Positions 38,627-56,378 of a stretch of 64,000 nt of DNA are shown piece after piece. Source of the DNA: Hydractinia symbiolongicarpus (Eukaryota; Cnidaria; Hydrozoa; Anthoathecata; Hydractiniidae); the NCBI RefSeq assembly GCF_029227915.1, contig NC_079878.1, positions 16,614,001-16,678,000 on the forward strand. The letters run 5' to 3'. Made by a program: the position numbers and the translations under genes. The notes under the pieces were generated by a model that was not told the DNA's origin, did not search any database, and saw only the letters and a list, made by a program, of their open reading frames with translations. Numbering within the stretch: the first letter of the stretch is position 1; each line of letters starts with the position of its first letter.

Positions 38627-39346
38627 AGACAGCTGTATATTACAGATATAGAGAACCCTACGATATTTGGGGACTACCTAGGGCGGGACACGACGATCGC
38701 TCTAAAATCGATCAGTATCCGCCCTACGTGGCTGAATCTTTTCAAAAAAAAGAACGATATCAAGATTCATAAAGGGGTGTCTGGGTCGACCGATGATGGG
38801 AACTTTAATGTTGGGGCTTTTGAAGCCCTCATCACGATCGAGAGGGGTCTATATAGGATCGAGGATCTCGCTGCCATAGTCAACGACCAAGCAAGGAACA
38901 GGATCAAGTTCTTCGTATTCCGAAATGGAGTGTGCAGGGTTAGGGTTAGCAAGGGGTACTTTGCAATAGTCGATAAATCACTGTTGGACCTTATGGGTTA
39001 TAATCTTCATATCGAAGCAATGTTTACCGAGGGAGACCATGACAGCTTCTACAAGACTGACGTCTACCAGCGGCTGAGACTCACTTGTCACCAGCTCGAT
39101 GAGGATGACTGCCTGCTTAACGGAGAGAAATCTAAAACTCTTGCAACCCTACCGACCACAGAGGTAACTGCCTGGGGAGATATGTTGACGTGGAGTTTCG
39201 ATAACCCTGTTTACCTTCCTCTTAAAGGTTCAACAGACAGGCTGGAGTTCATGTTGACGGATGAACATCATCATGATAAGAACGTCTTGTTCGTGGGAAT
39301 AACTATGCACCTATTGATAGATAGAATAAATGCCGGACATTGTTAA
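38624..39346 (+). CDS. Structural-protein candidate, Polinton 2 copy
   Basis: A 240-aa open frame homologous to 20231-20902, sharing YKTDVYQRLRLTC, WSFDNPVYLPLKGSTDRLEF and VGITMHLLID. It has an insertion of about 15 residues after the WLNLF block. A small change at the end has destroyed the original stop, adding RINAGHC and overlapping the next gene's start at 39330. It is the best-preserved gene of this relic. Confidence 0.7.
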   Translation: MRQLYITDIENPTIFGDYLGRDTTIALKSISIRPTWLNLFKKKNDIKIHKGVSGSTDDGNFNVGAFEALITIERGLYRIEDLAAIVNDQARNRIKFFVFRNGVCRVRVSKGYFAIVDKSLLDLMGYNLHIEAMFTEGDHDSFYKTDVYQRLRLTCHQLDEDDCLLNGEKSKTLATLPTTEVTAWGDMLTWSFDNPVYLPLKGSTDRLEFMLTDEHHHDKNVLFVGITMHLLIDRINAGHC

Positions 39347-39977
39347 GGTTTATCCGAGCGTACCGAGTGCACCTGCGTAAGAGAGGCAGGATGATAGTTC
39401 ACAAGTCTACAGACTGAAGAAAAACGAAGAAGTGGAGAAATACTTGCGAGCCTAGATTAGGGAGAGTGACAAACTCGCTAAAAAATTCAAAAGGCATGAT
39501 ACGTGGGTTAGATACATGGATCACGGGCTACTAGCGGTAAGTGTGATAACTTCCGGTGTTGGCATTGGTAGTATACTCTCAGGAATCGGTGTACCACTGG
39601 CCGTGGCTATGGGTGGAATTACGATTGCCGTAGGGTTGGGACAAGCGGGTCTGCGGAACGCCGGGAAGAGGTTGGGTGCGAAGAGTAGGAAGCATGAGCG
39701 CATCAGATTACTAGCGGAGACTAAGTTGCACTCTATCGTTGACTTGATCTTGAAAGCCGTGGAGAATGGTGTGATCAACGACTACGAGTTCAGCCTAATC
39801 ATGCAGAAAAAGCAAGAGTACATGGTGCTGAAGGAGTAGATCAGACAGTGTGTCAAGAAGAAAGTGGACTCTATCAATGAACGGGAACGTATGCATCTTG
39901 TCGCGAAAGGGCGTGAGGAGGCGAAGGACGAGCTTCTGAAAAAACTTCAATCTGCGCAGTATGTCAGCGGTACTTAG
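39330..39977 (+). pseudogene. Two-TM protein of Polinton 2, several stops
   Basis: ATG 39330 on an AATAAATG box, then stops near 39379 and 39453, an open middle (39516-39839: LLAVSVITSGVGIGSILSGI and AVAMGGITIAVGLGQAGL), TAG 39837-39839, and the conserved end KLQSAQYVSGT with TAG near 39977. Confidence 0.75.
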
Positions 39978-40001
39978 AGGAGCCGCCTGCTTATTCATAA
40001 A

Positions 40002-40027
40002 TCTAGTGTGTTGTTCAACATACTAGA
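40002..40027. terminator. Inverted repeat between convergent genes, Polinton 2
   Basis: TCTAGTGTGTTG and CAACATACTAGA (one mismatch). Same position as 21571-21598. Confidence 0.65.
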
Positions 40028-40031
40028 CGAT

Positions 40032-40301
40032 TTAGAGTACTTCTCCAGTATATCGATCGATGATGAGGTCACCATCATGTACGACACGTCGCTGCTTTTC
40101 GGAGAGCTGTCTTGAATATTCATCGATATTCTTCTCCCAAGCGAGTGTGACGCAAGGTTCGCAATAAGGGCCGTCTGTTTGTGTAGAAGCGTCCTTGTAC
40201 TTGACCTTGCGAATCGCTTTGAGAAGAGGACCCCTATTCATAGTTGAGTAGTTACGGATCTCCAGTGCTTTCGCTTCCTTTTTCAGTTCGGGAACGTTCA
40301 T
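40032..40301 (-). CDS. SAP/Rho-N-like protein, Polinton 2 copy
   Basis: 89 aa, intact. MNVPELKKEAKALEIRNYST gives the SAP-like N-terminus, then KVKYKDASTQTDGPYCEPC as in Polinton 1, and a C-terminal VHDGDLIIDRYTGEVL that appears to be the original end, lost in Polinton 1. Confidence 0.7.
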   Translation of the reverse strand: MNVPELKKEAKALEIRNYSTMNRGPLLKAIRKVKYKDASTQTDGPYCEPCVTLAWEKNIDEYSRQLSEKQRRVVHDGDLIIDRYTGEVL

Positions 40302-40372
40302 GTTTGTTTATGTTGAATCTCAATATAGAACCTTGATAATCCACTTACAACTCAGTGACGCTCTGGGCGCTG

Positions 40373-40400
40373 ATCAGGTAAACCCGAAGGTTCACCTGAT
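40373..40400. terminator. Hairpin ATCAGGTAAACC/GGTTCACCTGAT
   Basis: 12-bp arms with one mismatch and a CGAA loop, between the SAP-like gene and the acidic mini-ORF, both on the minus strand. Confidence 0.6.
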
Positions 40401-40413
40401 TGAATGTCGTCTC

Positions 40414-40503
40414 CTACTCGAGGTCTACAGAGTCATCGGATGGTAGAGAGCCAAGGTTGTCGGCTTCATCGTCCGAAAAATCTCCTTCATCCACATCAAT
40501 CAT
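40414..40503 (-). CDS. 29-aa acidic ORF, possible gene tail
   Basis: Starts MIDVDEGDFSDDEADNLGS and is strongly acidic. It is the last Polinton-like sequence on the right of relic 2 and is probably the C-terminal end of a larger gene, or a tiny gene of its own. Low certainty. Confidence 0.35.
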   Translation of the reverse strand: MIDVDEGDFSDDEADNLGSLPSDDSVDLE

Positions 40504-42736
40504 CAGCGATTAAACTGTCTTTTCTTGGTTTTATTTGATAAAGTTTTTCCAACAATATTTTTTCTTTTTCAGTTGAATTAAACTGCTTACACAGCATATC
40601 CTTATGGGTGGTTCTAACTTGATCAACATGACAAGCACAGTGGTTTCGCATCTCTTAGGTTGTTTTCAGATATTTTACGCTTGTCCTTAGGTTGTTCTAG
40701 CCTGTTCCAGGTTGTTCTTACAGTCTCCGGTAGAAGAGAAGACTCGTGTTTATTGTTCAAGATCTGGCGATTTCAGGCCAAAATTGCAAAATAGACTTTG
40801 TAAAATTAATTCTTGATAGAAATTTACTTCCCTTGACTTCGCGATTATTTCGACTTGCAAAGGTTTTTCCTACGAAAGTTGCTTCCTTTAAAGTATTTAT
40901 ACTTTATCAATTTATCCTTTCATCAATATATTTTCCAGAAATAATAAAATAAAATAGATTTCGCGCAGAAAGATATACACAATTTACAAAAATAATCCCT
41001 TCATAAAATATAATGAATTTAATATATACAGGAATTAAAAAACTTAGAAGATATCTTTCTTCTCCACTTTACTGATAAATGTAAAGCTACATTCACACAC
41101 ACACACATTTTTTTGGCGTAAGGACTTTATTTTAACGTAAAGAACGTAAGAAAATTTTGCCTTACATGAAGTTTCGTTCACATGATGTACGTTTTTTGTT
41201 TACACTTGTTACGTAGTTAACAAATATCAAGTAGCCTTTTTACCGATGTGCAATACAGTATACTTGTACTAAGCGCTTAGCCCAATGTTACGATGGGCTG
41301 TTTCTTGTGTTTCTATTCAACCAAAGTTGCAATACAGTTTCTTGGAAAAGGGTTTGTACCTATATGGGTGTGTAACATTGTTTACCTGTACTTAGCACTC
41401 AGCCTGGAGTAACATTTATTTTTGAACTTTCATTGGGAACATTTTTCGAAAAATAAAAAACCTTGGCCAGCTGTTTTTGCTATGATATTTTATTTCAGCT
41501 AAATATGCAGAAAATTTTTTTTGTAATATATATTATACCTGAAACACCATAATGTTGTGTGCGATTGTACTTCTACTAGAGCGTTCCACCTGAATGTATA
41601 CCACAGTTTCGGTTTTTATTAATTGCTCCACTGGTTGTTCAACGTTGGGTAACACTTTTACTTGTGGCTTAACCCGTCGTTTTGACGCTGCCCCTCCAGC
41701 TAGTAAGATATATATCATAGTTAAGCGTGTTTTATTTTTCTAATGTTTACTATCCATTCAATAAAATTTGACGGCATATGTAAAGAATAGAGACTTTGAA
41801 TTTTTTAAAGTAGTTATATAAAACCAATTTTCACAAAAGCAAGAACTTTTTTGTCCTAAAATTTCATAGTCACTAAAAAGTGCATTAGCCTTTCTTTATT
41901 AAAAATGAAAAAGAGATATTTAATCACATTCAACACATCAAAATGCATCGAGACTGCTTATCGCTATGGTAGCTTCAACTTAAATTTTAGGGCAAAAAAA
42001 TCTATTAACTATTTGATCACGTCGCAAGAGATATGCGATCCTCGATGTTAAGTTACATTTTTTACAGTACTGTTGTACATTTATTGTACATTGCAATTTC
42101 TAGCTTCACACATATTGCATTTTATCGCTTTAGAGTTTAGGACAAATTCGCCACACTTCTTTCGACAGTTCATTGTGTTTTGTACTCAGCTGGTTTGAAG
42201 GTTTTTTTTTGGTTCAGAAATAATTTTTTTTTGTTAACTATTATTTTTAATACACACCGTTCCTTGTCAGTTACAATTTTATTCTGTTGATGTACTCTGG
42301 TTATTGATAACTTTATTGGAAACGCAATTAACAGAACGGTGAATCTATTATGATTTTGCACATAAAAATATCAAAAAATACAGCAGACCATCTTTTTTAT
42401 AACGATTTTGGATCAGTGCTGCTAGGTGTTCACAGAAGAATTTCAGAAATAAGAACAACGATTAGCACACAGAAGAAACATATGTTTCGAAATACAGGAC
42501 TTTATTTTAAACATCTTAATTTAGTAAATATTATTAATTGTGGTGCAAAAGTATTTCATCAAATGGTTTACTGAGCTGACAGTCGTAGGTTTCTTTGCGT
42601 GGACTAATTTTTGTAAGGACAGATTTAAAGTTTTATGTCTAGTGTACTGGCTGTGGTTGACTAAAAAGGATTAAAGTTTTTACATGTTAGAGATAAAATA
42701 CTAAACATAATAGGATATAATAGAAAGAAAATAGAA
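40504..42736. other. AT-rich non-coding region
   Basis: No supported gene. A reverse-strand copy of the GTACAGGTA dispersed repeat lies at about 41260-41480, and a (CA)n microsatellite at about 41093-41105. Confidence 0.5.
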
Positions 42737-43385
42737 CTATTGCAATAATTCTAAAGGCATAAATTTTACCGTGTTATTTAAAATTGGACGGTCACGCTCA
42801 ATTAATGAGCTCTCCACCAGAGTAAGTTTAAAATCATTAGACTCTTCTGCAAGTATTGAGAAGTTGTGAAAGGATGCTGGAGAGTGATTACAAAACATCA
42901 AATGTTCGAGAACGGTACTGGCCTGGGGACCAAGTTTAACGCGTTTACCTGTAAGTGCAGAAATACCTAAATGCTCAGACATACGGACTTTAAAATGGCG
43001 TTTTGTTTTGCTATAATAAGTGGCTTTGCAGCCACTACACTTAAAGCAGTAAACGAGTCCGGAGCGTAACGATTCGGGCATTCTGTCCTTAAGGCAAAGC
43101 AGCTACGTAGCTTCCTCTTGGAAAAAAATATAAGTTTAACACAATGCGCAATTTCTGGTTAAACCAACGGTGCAAACGTTTTCTAATTTGTAAGGAAATT
43201 TTTCCTAAAAAAGGTAAAACAAGGACTAACTCTTTCTTAGGATCAAGGGACAGTTCTTTCTTTGGTTCGTAATTTCTGCTCTTGAAGATTGAGACAGAAT
43301 TCAAAAACCTAAAGGCGTTGGCGAAAGCTTGCTGAAAGATATATTTTGGATATGTCGTAAATTTCGTCGTTTGCTCTACCAACAA
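42737..43385 (-). pseudogene. Penelope-like retroelement fragment with GIY-YIG endonuclease
   Basis: Two minus frames. 43089-43385 carries the end of the RT region (VLVLPFLGKISLQIRKRL). 42737-43081 carries the linker and GIY-YIG-like endonuclease: SGLVYCFKCSGCKATYYSKT, KRHFKVRMSEHLGISALTGK, SSLIERDRPILNN. The order 'PFLGK ... SGLVYxFxC ... EHLGxSxLTGK' is typical of Penelope/Neptune-like elements. YYSKT stands where YIGKT is usual, so the catalytic block is degraded. The RT core is missing. Confidence 0.72.
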
Positions 43386-44269
43386 GGATTAAAGTTGCCA
43401 GACCTGATTCTCACTGTAATTAAGCTTTCCTGTAACATTAATTTGGCTATGTAGATTGTGCCAAATATTATTTTCCTTCCAATCAAAGACAAGAACAGTT
43501 TGAGGTTTTTCCGTCGAATAACAAAATTTAAGTATAAGTTAGAAGCTAATATTACCAAAACTATAACGGATTATCTCGCATGTTTGATAGGCTGTGTGTT
43601 TAATTATTTAAGGAAGACAGACATCGTTTAAGTAGTCAGAATGAATTAAGTAGTAGTCTAATGCCAGGCATTAGCCCTACTTATGAAAATTTTCCAGGTC
43701 GAGCTTATCAACATTTGGCCTTAAAAGATAATGACAAGCTCATTTGATTTAAAATTTTCTTAGCATATGCATAGGTTGTGTAGAAATGACTTTGCTCAAA
43801 AAATGTCAATAGAAAAATGTAATTTTTCTTCGTTATATGGTAAATTTGTTATTTTCTTTGAAAAGGGTCATCGCCCTCTCCTAAAATGTAGAAATTCTGA
43901 AACTCAGAAAGTATAGCTATTACGAATTCATTTACATTGGCCTGAAAGCTCCCCATAATACCGTTCAAGTCAATTATCCACTTTATACTCAACTTAATGC
44001 TTTTTGATATTCACGAAATGGGTTTGAGGATGCTCAGTCATGACAATATAACCAGTACAGTGTAACTGATGAAATTCTTTGATCATCTTTTATATGTTGT
44101 CAACTGCTTGACTGATATGTGAGAGAATTTATTTCCTAGGAAGAGAAATAACAAACCTAAAACGGTGAAAATACATTCATTCTGTAGTGTTAGATCCAGC
44201 GCGCGATGCAGAGTCTCGTTAATTTTTTATCAAATCCTGAGCTACAGTTGCCATTACATTTTTGATGTT

Positions 44270-44820
44270 TACGGTAGCTCTTCGTGACCCCCAAATGTTT
44301 CGAGGATAATTCTTTCCACAACAGTTGGACTTATTCCGCAGTTTTAGGCAATGTTAATTTCCAGTAACTTAAAGTATCTCATAATAACACAATCTGGCTT
44401 GATGGATTCTCGCATTCTTGCTTCTTCTTTTAAAACAAGAAGAGCTACCCAAGACAGTAATGTTTCAAGATCAGAAGGAGACATACAGTATTGAAAAAAC
44501 CGTTTATGATCATATAGTTTTAAATCCTTTATCAGTAAATGAAACTCTCTCTTCTGCTTTCGTTCTGGGTATATTTGGCGTACCCAGAATCTATTTTTAT
44601 ATTTCCTACCCTTTAGTTTATTCTCCAAAGCCAAATACTTTAAAAGCTTATAATCTTTGCCTGCAATAATCAATAATAAACAATCAATAATCTTAGCCGG
44701 AACTTTATTTTGTTGTTTACATTTTAATGGCGCTTTTGGCACCATTTTCCAAGTGAAAATAAAATGTATTTGGCGTAGCGGAGACGTCCATTGCGCTGAA
44801 CTCTGAGCGTGGAATATCAC
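44270..44820 (-). pseudogene. PIF/Harbinger transposase, N-terminal fragment
   Basis: A 158-aa frame containing NRFWVRQIYPERKQKREFHL, LIKDLKLYDHKRFFQY and MSPSDLETLL, the N-terminal signature of PIF/Harbinger-type (DDE_4) nucleases. In another frame just downstream (about 44280-44335) ISPTVVERIILETFGG continues the family pattern. The catalytic domain is not present. The two MITEs with TWA duplications could have been moved by a relative, but no shared ends were found here. Confidence 0.65.
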
Positions 44821-47700
44821 GCGTAGTGAAAATCCTGCCTAATACCCGTTTTTGTAACTCGACCATTTCGTCGACTCATTTCGTCGAATCTAATTTTATT
44901 ATTTTTAACTTTTTTTAGCTTATTTTCTGTTTGTTTTTTATCACTTAGGCTCAGCAGGAATATGTGGACATAATTGAAGATAATGTTGATGATAGTCACA
45001 AAAACGTTCACAGTGCAGCTACGCTACTGGCTCAGGTAATTAGTTGAGTAACAATAAAACAAACATTTTGCTAACTAATTTGTTGGCTGACGATAACCTT
45101 TTCCGATTGGGAATGGCTGCTTTAGAAATACCGATCCTGCCTAAATTATCAGCTCAGTTCCTCTTCCTCGCTGATGTGTAAACCATACGTAGACACATAA
45201 GACACGATGGCTTAGCCAGGACACTTAGCATAACACCCAGAAAAAAATTACGCTGGCTCACAAATGAATTGCTGCGGTCAGAATGCTGACCGCGTTTTTG
45301 ATTGGGCACTTCTATCGTTTTTTGCTCGCATGACTATTATCGGGAAAACCCTTTTCTTCTTTAATGTTATGAGGGAGAATGGTCTTATACTCACCCAAAC
45401 AAACATGATTAATTCCCAAATTATTTAGGAAGGTAAGATTTGGCTACACTTCCTTTGTATCCAGTGGGTGATTTTAATTTGGGGTTTGCTCTGAGAAATT
45501 ATTTTGTGTTTATTCCTAGATTTGAATCGGGAATTTGCTTTGGCACATTCGTTTGCATCTAAGCTTTCGTATAAAAAATAGATTTTGATATCCTCGAAGA
45601 TAGCTTGTTAACGAGCGAAATAATTGTTATGGTATCAGACAAATTGCACAATCATTAATTAGGCAGAAGTGCTTAGTGAGGAAAGCAAGTTGTCCACCTA
45701 AAAATGTTTTGTTATCATGAACAACTTGTTACAAAATAATATGACAGGCAGCAAAAAAGATTAACATATTTCCATTGCGTTGTGTCTATTTAAAAAAGAA
45801 TGTTTAATGTGAAAGTATCCAGTTTCATTTTTTTTATTATGGAGGAAGGGTTGATGTATGTAGGATTGTTTTTAATTCTACTTACACACCTCATCTTTCT
45901 CTGTGTTAATAATAGCTGTATTCTGTCTACCTATTAAAAGCGTGTTATGCTAATTTTAAAGTTACAGATATCAAATGCGATATATTTTTACCGACTTTGT
46001 TGTGATCACTCGCATGTAGTTAGTCAATCACAAGCCCTTATTCTTATGAATAACCAATTAAAGATTTTTACAGTCTTGGCATGCCGATGAAGCCATTATG
46101 AGTAAGACTGTTTTGATTTTGGAAGTTGGTCATGTTTAGTGTTAGGTTTGGACGTCTATTTTTGACTTCACTTAATTTGCCACATGCTGTTTTCCTCCGG
46201 ATGTACGGCACGGTTTATATGAACCTAAGTGCTCAAACTGACGCTCAACCGCAGGAAAGCTTTATCATTGTAAGCGTTCCACTGAATCTTTAGAAACAAC
46301 GTATACCTGTACTAAAGCTTCCAACCCATTTGTACAACATTGGTTACCTGCACTTAAGCACTCAACCTAGCGTTTAATGCTTCATTACTGGTGACTTGAG
46401 CCGTATAGGATGATATATACTTGCTAGTGGGGGGACACTTTGTCCCTCGTGTGTACAGGCTTGTTAGAAGCATTTATGATTGAGATGAGTTAATTCATAG
46501 GTCAGAAGTAAAAAAAACTGAGTAGCATGTTTTTCTATTATGGGCGTTGTCCCTGGATGACGTTAAAAGTATGAAAATCAGGGGGTAAAGCTTACATAAA
46601 ACTTGTTTCATTTTTGTGTGAATGTATTCAAAAAGCCCTCTAGTTTTTATTATTTGTTTGGATCACTACTGGCCTGATTTAAAAGACACCATTACATTCA
46701 ATGACTGATATAAAATTGTAATTGTCATTCCAGAAACAATACCTCGTGCTTGTAACCCCCTAGAAATAGTAAAATGATAGTCAAAAGCCCATTTCTGCGA
46801 AAAAAAAAGGTTTTGAAAAGTATTTTAAACGTTGAAAAAATATTATATACTATAGAAAATGGAAATATCATTAAGCAAAATCTAACCATTCGTCACGGGC
46901 GTCGGTTTTTGCACAATCTACATATTTGCACAAGTCTGTGCACCAAATTTTTTTTTACACTTACATCGATTGTTAACGCAAGAACAACAGTTCCAGAAGT
47001 GCCATGGGAGCAGGTAAGTTGTCAGTCGTAATGGGTGTCAACCCCGAATCAACATCTTCCCATCCATAATTAACTTGAAGGTAAAGAGAAGCGAAATTGT
47101 GCTAGAATCAACAGATGTTTTATGCATTATTCGCCTTTTTATATCCTCTCTTGCCTTATTTATTGTTATTCTTTTAAGGTTTTTCTTGATTTTTATATAA
47201 GAGCTTTTTATCCTGGCCAACATTATTGTGTTATCTTCACCAATTTGATTTTTACTTAGCTACATCTGGGGGTTGTAGCTGCTGCCCGGCGCATATCAAC
47301 TATATTAGGCTACTTTTAGCCTAATACGGTTGGCTACAACAAATTATTAATCAATAATTCATATGCTGAATGCATTTAGGTACAAAATTTATATTACAAT
47401 AAAAGTTGTAGCTACAACCCTGGAAAAATATTTCGTTTTTTATGTCATAATTTCCTTTAACTGTTCCCCCTTTCTCCCAAAGTCAATGTTGTTTACCTCT
47501 AGGTAACTGGAGTACTTCTGCAAACATCAACTAAGCCAATACGATCTTTAACATTGACTTTTATGGGAAAATGGAAACTAAAATAAAATTCCCATTATAT
47601 TTCAGGATTGTAGCTGCAACTTTTACTGTAATATAAATTTTGTAACTTTGGGAAAAGTTCAAATTTTGTTTATTCAATGATAGAACAGTCTCCATTAACC
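44821..47700. other. AT-rich non-coding region
   Basis: No supported gene. A copy of the dispersed GTACAGGTA-type repeat lies at about 46300-46370 on the reverse strand. Confidence 0.5.
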
Positions 47701-47701
47701 T

Positions 47702-53574
<5,873 letters not shown>

Positions 53575-55369
53575 TAGGGTTATTACGGCGTTTCATACCG
53601 CGCAGGTCTGGGCACTAGCGAAGCGCTTGTAGGGACAAATTTTTATATCCCCCCGCAGAGCGTAAGGCATTTGCTAAGAAAACATGCAGTACGAAGAGAA
53701 TTATTCAATTTTTCCTTTGTATTTTTACTTTTTAAACTGGTGCGATATATTGATTTTACAATTCTTTAAAGGAAGGATACGCAATATTGACATAAGATTG
53801 TATATTATGAAGGTTCAAGACCTAAACTTGGTTATTAATTTAATTGCTTCAAGTTGTGGGGTACACTCATCATGAAAAGTTGGCAGTCAAAAGAGAAAGA
53901 AACCTTATTTTGGTAGTTAGTTACATCACAAGTTTTAATATTGTCTTAAAAATATCACAGTGCTGATCAAAGAGGGATTGCTAGCATGTCATTAAAGATT
54001 TATATAGCTACTAGTACAGCCAAAATAATGTAGCTCATTTAACATAGTAAAGAAAACAATGGGTTTTTTTCTAAACTAACAGTTTCATGCTCATTAAACA
54101 GATACCTAGCTAGCCATAATATTAAAAAACAATTTAAAAATTTCTTATTTTGTGTTTGCTGGAAACTTTATTTAACTAACCAGGGCGGAGCTACCTACAT
54201 TTTTTATAAACCAAATTAAAAATTGTCAAAAAGCTAGCTGTATCTGTCACACTGGGTCACTCATATATATCGTAGCCTTATTCATACAGTAATCAGATAT
54301 ATAGGTGGGTAAGTGCCCAGATGCTAAAAATAGGATCATAAAAACTCATTTCTAATATCACTCAACTTAACAGTGCAGTTCAAACACCAACTTAGCCTTG
54401 AAAATTGCTACGCCTCAATTTTGCATTGGAATAATTTTAATCTGTAAAGTACAAAGTTTCGACCGCTGCGAAATATAAAGTAAAATAACTGTGGTTAAAA
54501 TTAACAAATTTAATGGAAAATAACTTTTTTAACAAATTTAGTGACTTTAACTGTTTTCGTCAAATATTTTCGGTTGCCAAATTCTTATGTCAATGTACCA
54601 AAATTACTATAGCTATCACAAAATTGTAAAAGTGGACCTTGCCTAAATTTATTCTTGTATTTTATCAAAATTAAGAATACAGTAATACAGTACAACATGT
54701 TATTATATATATCCCTTCCTAGCTAGTTATAATATTTATATACAATAATTTCTAACGAAAAGTCAAAGCCAGTCATTATATCATTGAAGTGTGTATTTTA
54801 TTTTCAGTCGATTTCATCTGTGCTCTTTTTTATATAACTAGTTGGCTATACTTTGCAAATAAATCCTTTATTAAATGCTCTTCCACATTAATCCATGTCA
54901 AACTTTCAGATCCATACATAGCTAGCTAGCTAGCTATAGCTTACTGTAAAAAAACTTCCTTTAAGTCTTTCTATAGCTAGCTGTAGTTTTTATTTCTTTT
55001 TGCCAAAGTACACTGATAATGATAGAATAGTGTTTCTTTTTAACCATTACTTTATTCCTCACAACACAAAATGTATGGTATATGTAGCTTGCAACTTCAG
55101 GAAGTTAACCCCTAAAACCAACATCAACAATATGTCTTCTCTTGCCTCTCTATAAAAGTCATTAATTTAAGTTTTCTTCGATTTCAACATCTTACCCATG
55201 TCAATATACCACAAAGAGGGTTAGCAACACCATTTAAACGTGTTATTCACAGATAAAAAAACTCACACTATTTCTAGGTCCCTGAGTTTAAGGTCCCTGA
55301 GTTTAAGACTTCCGATGAGGACGGACATGCTCTGAAGAAATAGCATAGCAACGCGCCGAGACAAATAAC

Positions 55370-56086
55370 ATGACTGAGAGACCGACTATAGCTCGACTTG
55401 AAAAACAATTGAAAGAAGGTTTTGATCATATTGAATCACGAATTGATAACCTAACTTCGAAAAGTGAAAAAATTGATTGTGATTTGAACGAAATAAAAAA
55501 TAAAATTATAAGCAATTTGATCGAACAAAACAAGAAAATGCAAAAAAAAATCGAAGCTTTAGAAAATACTGTATATGAACAAAACAAAGAGTTAAGAGAT
55601 CTCCAACTGACTACAGTGGCAACAAACCAATACGGCAGACGTAGCAATATTGAGATTTCAGGTGTAACAAATGATATAGATGATGATCAACTGGAAGATA
55701 AAATGATAGAGATTTTCAACAAACTGGAGGTCAACGTTACGAAATCCGATATCGAGTCTTGTCATAGGCTTCCTGCGAAGAAAAATCAAACAAAAAAAAA
55801 CCATTGTACGCTTCGTCAATCGCAAAAATTGTCAAAAACTCTTAGAAAACAAAAAAAAACTGAAAATATAAATTTCGAGGAAATTAAGCTGCCACCAAAC
55901 AGCAAAATCTACATTTCCGAAAATTTGAATCGATTTTATCAAAGACTGGGATTTGAATGCAGACAACTGAAAAGAAACAAACTCATCTACAGTTACAAAT
56001 ATCAAAGTGAAGCTTTTTTTATAAAATTTGATAAAACTGATGAAAAACACAAAAAAATTACACATGTGGATAACACAGAGAGTTAG
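55370..56086 (+). CDS. LINE ORF1 (coiled coil plus RRM-like, L1 ORF1 type)
   Basis: 238 aa. Residues about 5-85 form a coiled coil (IDNLTSKSEKIDCDLNEIKN). QYGRRSNIEISGV begins the RRM-like domain typical of LINE-1-type ORF1 proteins, and DIESCHRLPAKK matches the conserved 'ddI..cHRl' block. Two A-rich runs (about 55793-55801 and 55850-55858) shift the frame out and back in: between them the other frame reads IVRFVNRKNCQKLL, which is the expected conserved sequence. So the ORF is open but probably has a scrambled stretch of about 20 residues. Confidence 0.7.
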   Translation: MTERPTIARLEKQLKEGFDHIESRIDNLTSKSEKIDCDLNEIKNKIISNLIEQNKKMQKKIEALENTVYEQNKELRDLQLTTVATNQYGRRSNIEISGVTNDIDDDQLEDKMIEIFNKLEVNVTKSDIESCHRLPAKKNQTKKNHCTLRQSQKLSKTLRKQKKTENINFEEIKLPPNSKIYISENLNRFYQRLGFECRQLKRNKLIYSYKYQSEAFFIKFDKTDEKHKKITHVDNTES

Positions 56087-56378
56087 ATTGTTGTCTTTAT
56101 CTCACTTTTCTCTTCTTTCTGCTACACACGATTTTCCCGCCTAAAGTTCTTTGTTTGTTTAATCTTATCGGTGATATACGCTCAGGTAATTTTAACTTCA
56201 ATATGGCGCAAGCTTGCTGTGCAGTCAGTATATAGCGTTTGTTTTATTTGTGAAATCGTTTGAAGCCCAAAACCTGTTCTAACTGGTAAGTTTTCACTTT
56301 CTCTTTCTTTTTTGTACTTTTAGACCCTGTTGTCCCTTTAAAGCTGCCAGTTTTGTTTCCCCCCTATATATAATTTTT

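Larger units (their letters stand above)
30058..40503. mobile_element. Polinton 2, relic without clear ends
   Basis: Gene order from ATPase to SAP-like protein matches Polinton 1 strand for strand: ATPase (+), BRO-like (+), integrase (-), membrane protein (-), structural protein (-), structural candidate (+), two-TM (+), SAP-like (-). PolB, the major capsid gene and the coiled-coil gene are missing. An HNH gene, a repeat protein and a 43-aa membrane protein are present instead. I found no copy of the Polinton 1 terminal repeat near either border, so both ends may be lost or of another subfamily. A LINE is inserted at 33991-37095. Confidence 0.85.

Noticed and set aside
55306-55368. Possible hammerhead ribozyme at the LINE 5' end (GATGAGGACGG ... 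CCGAGAC)
   Set aside because: The CUGAUGA and GAAA core elements do not match and the helices needed could not be formed.
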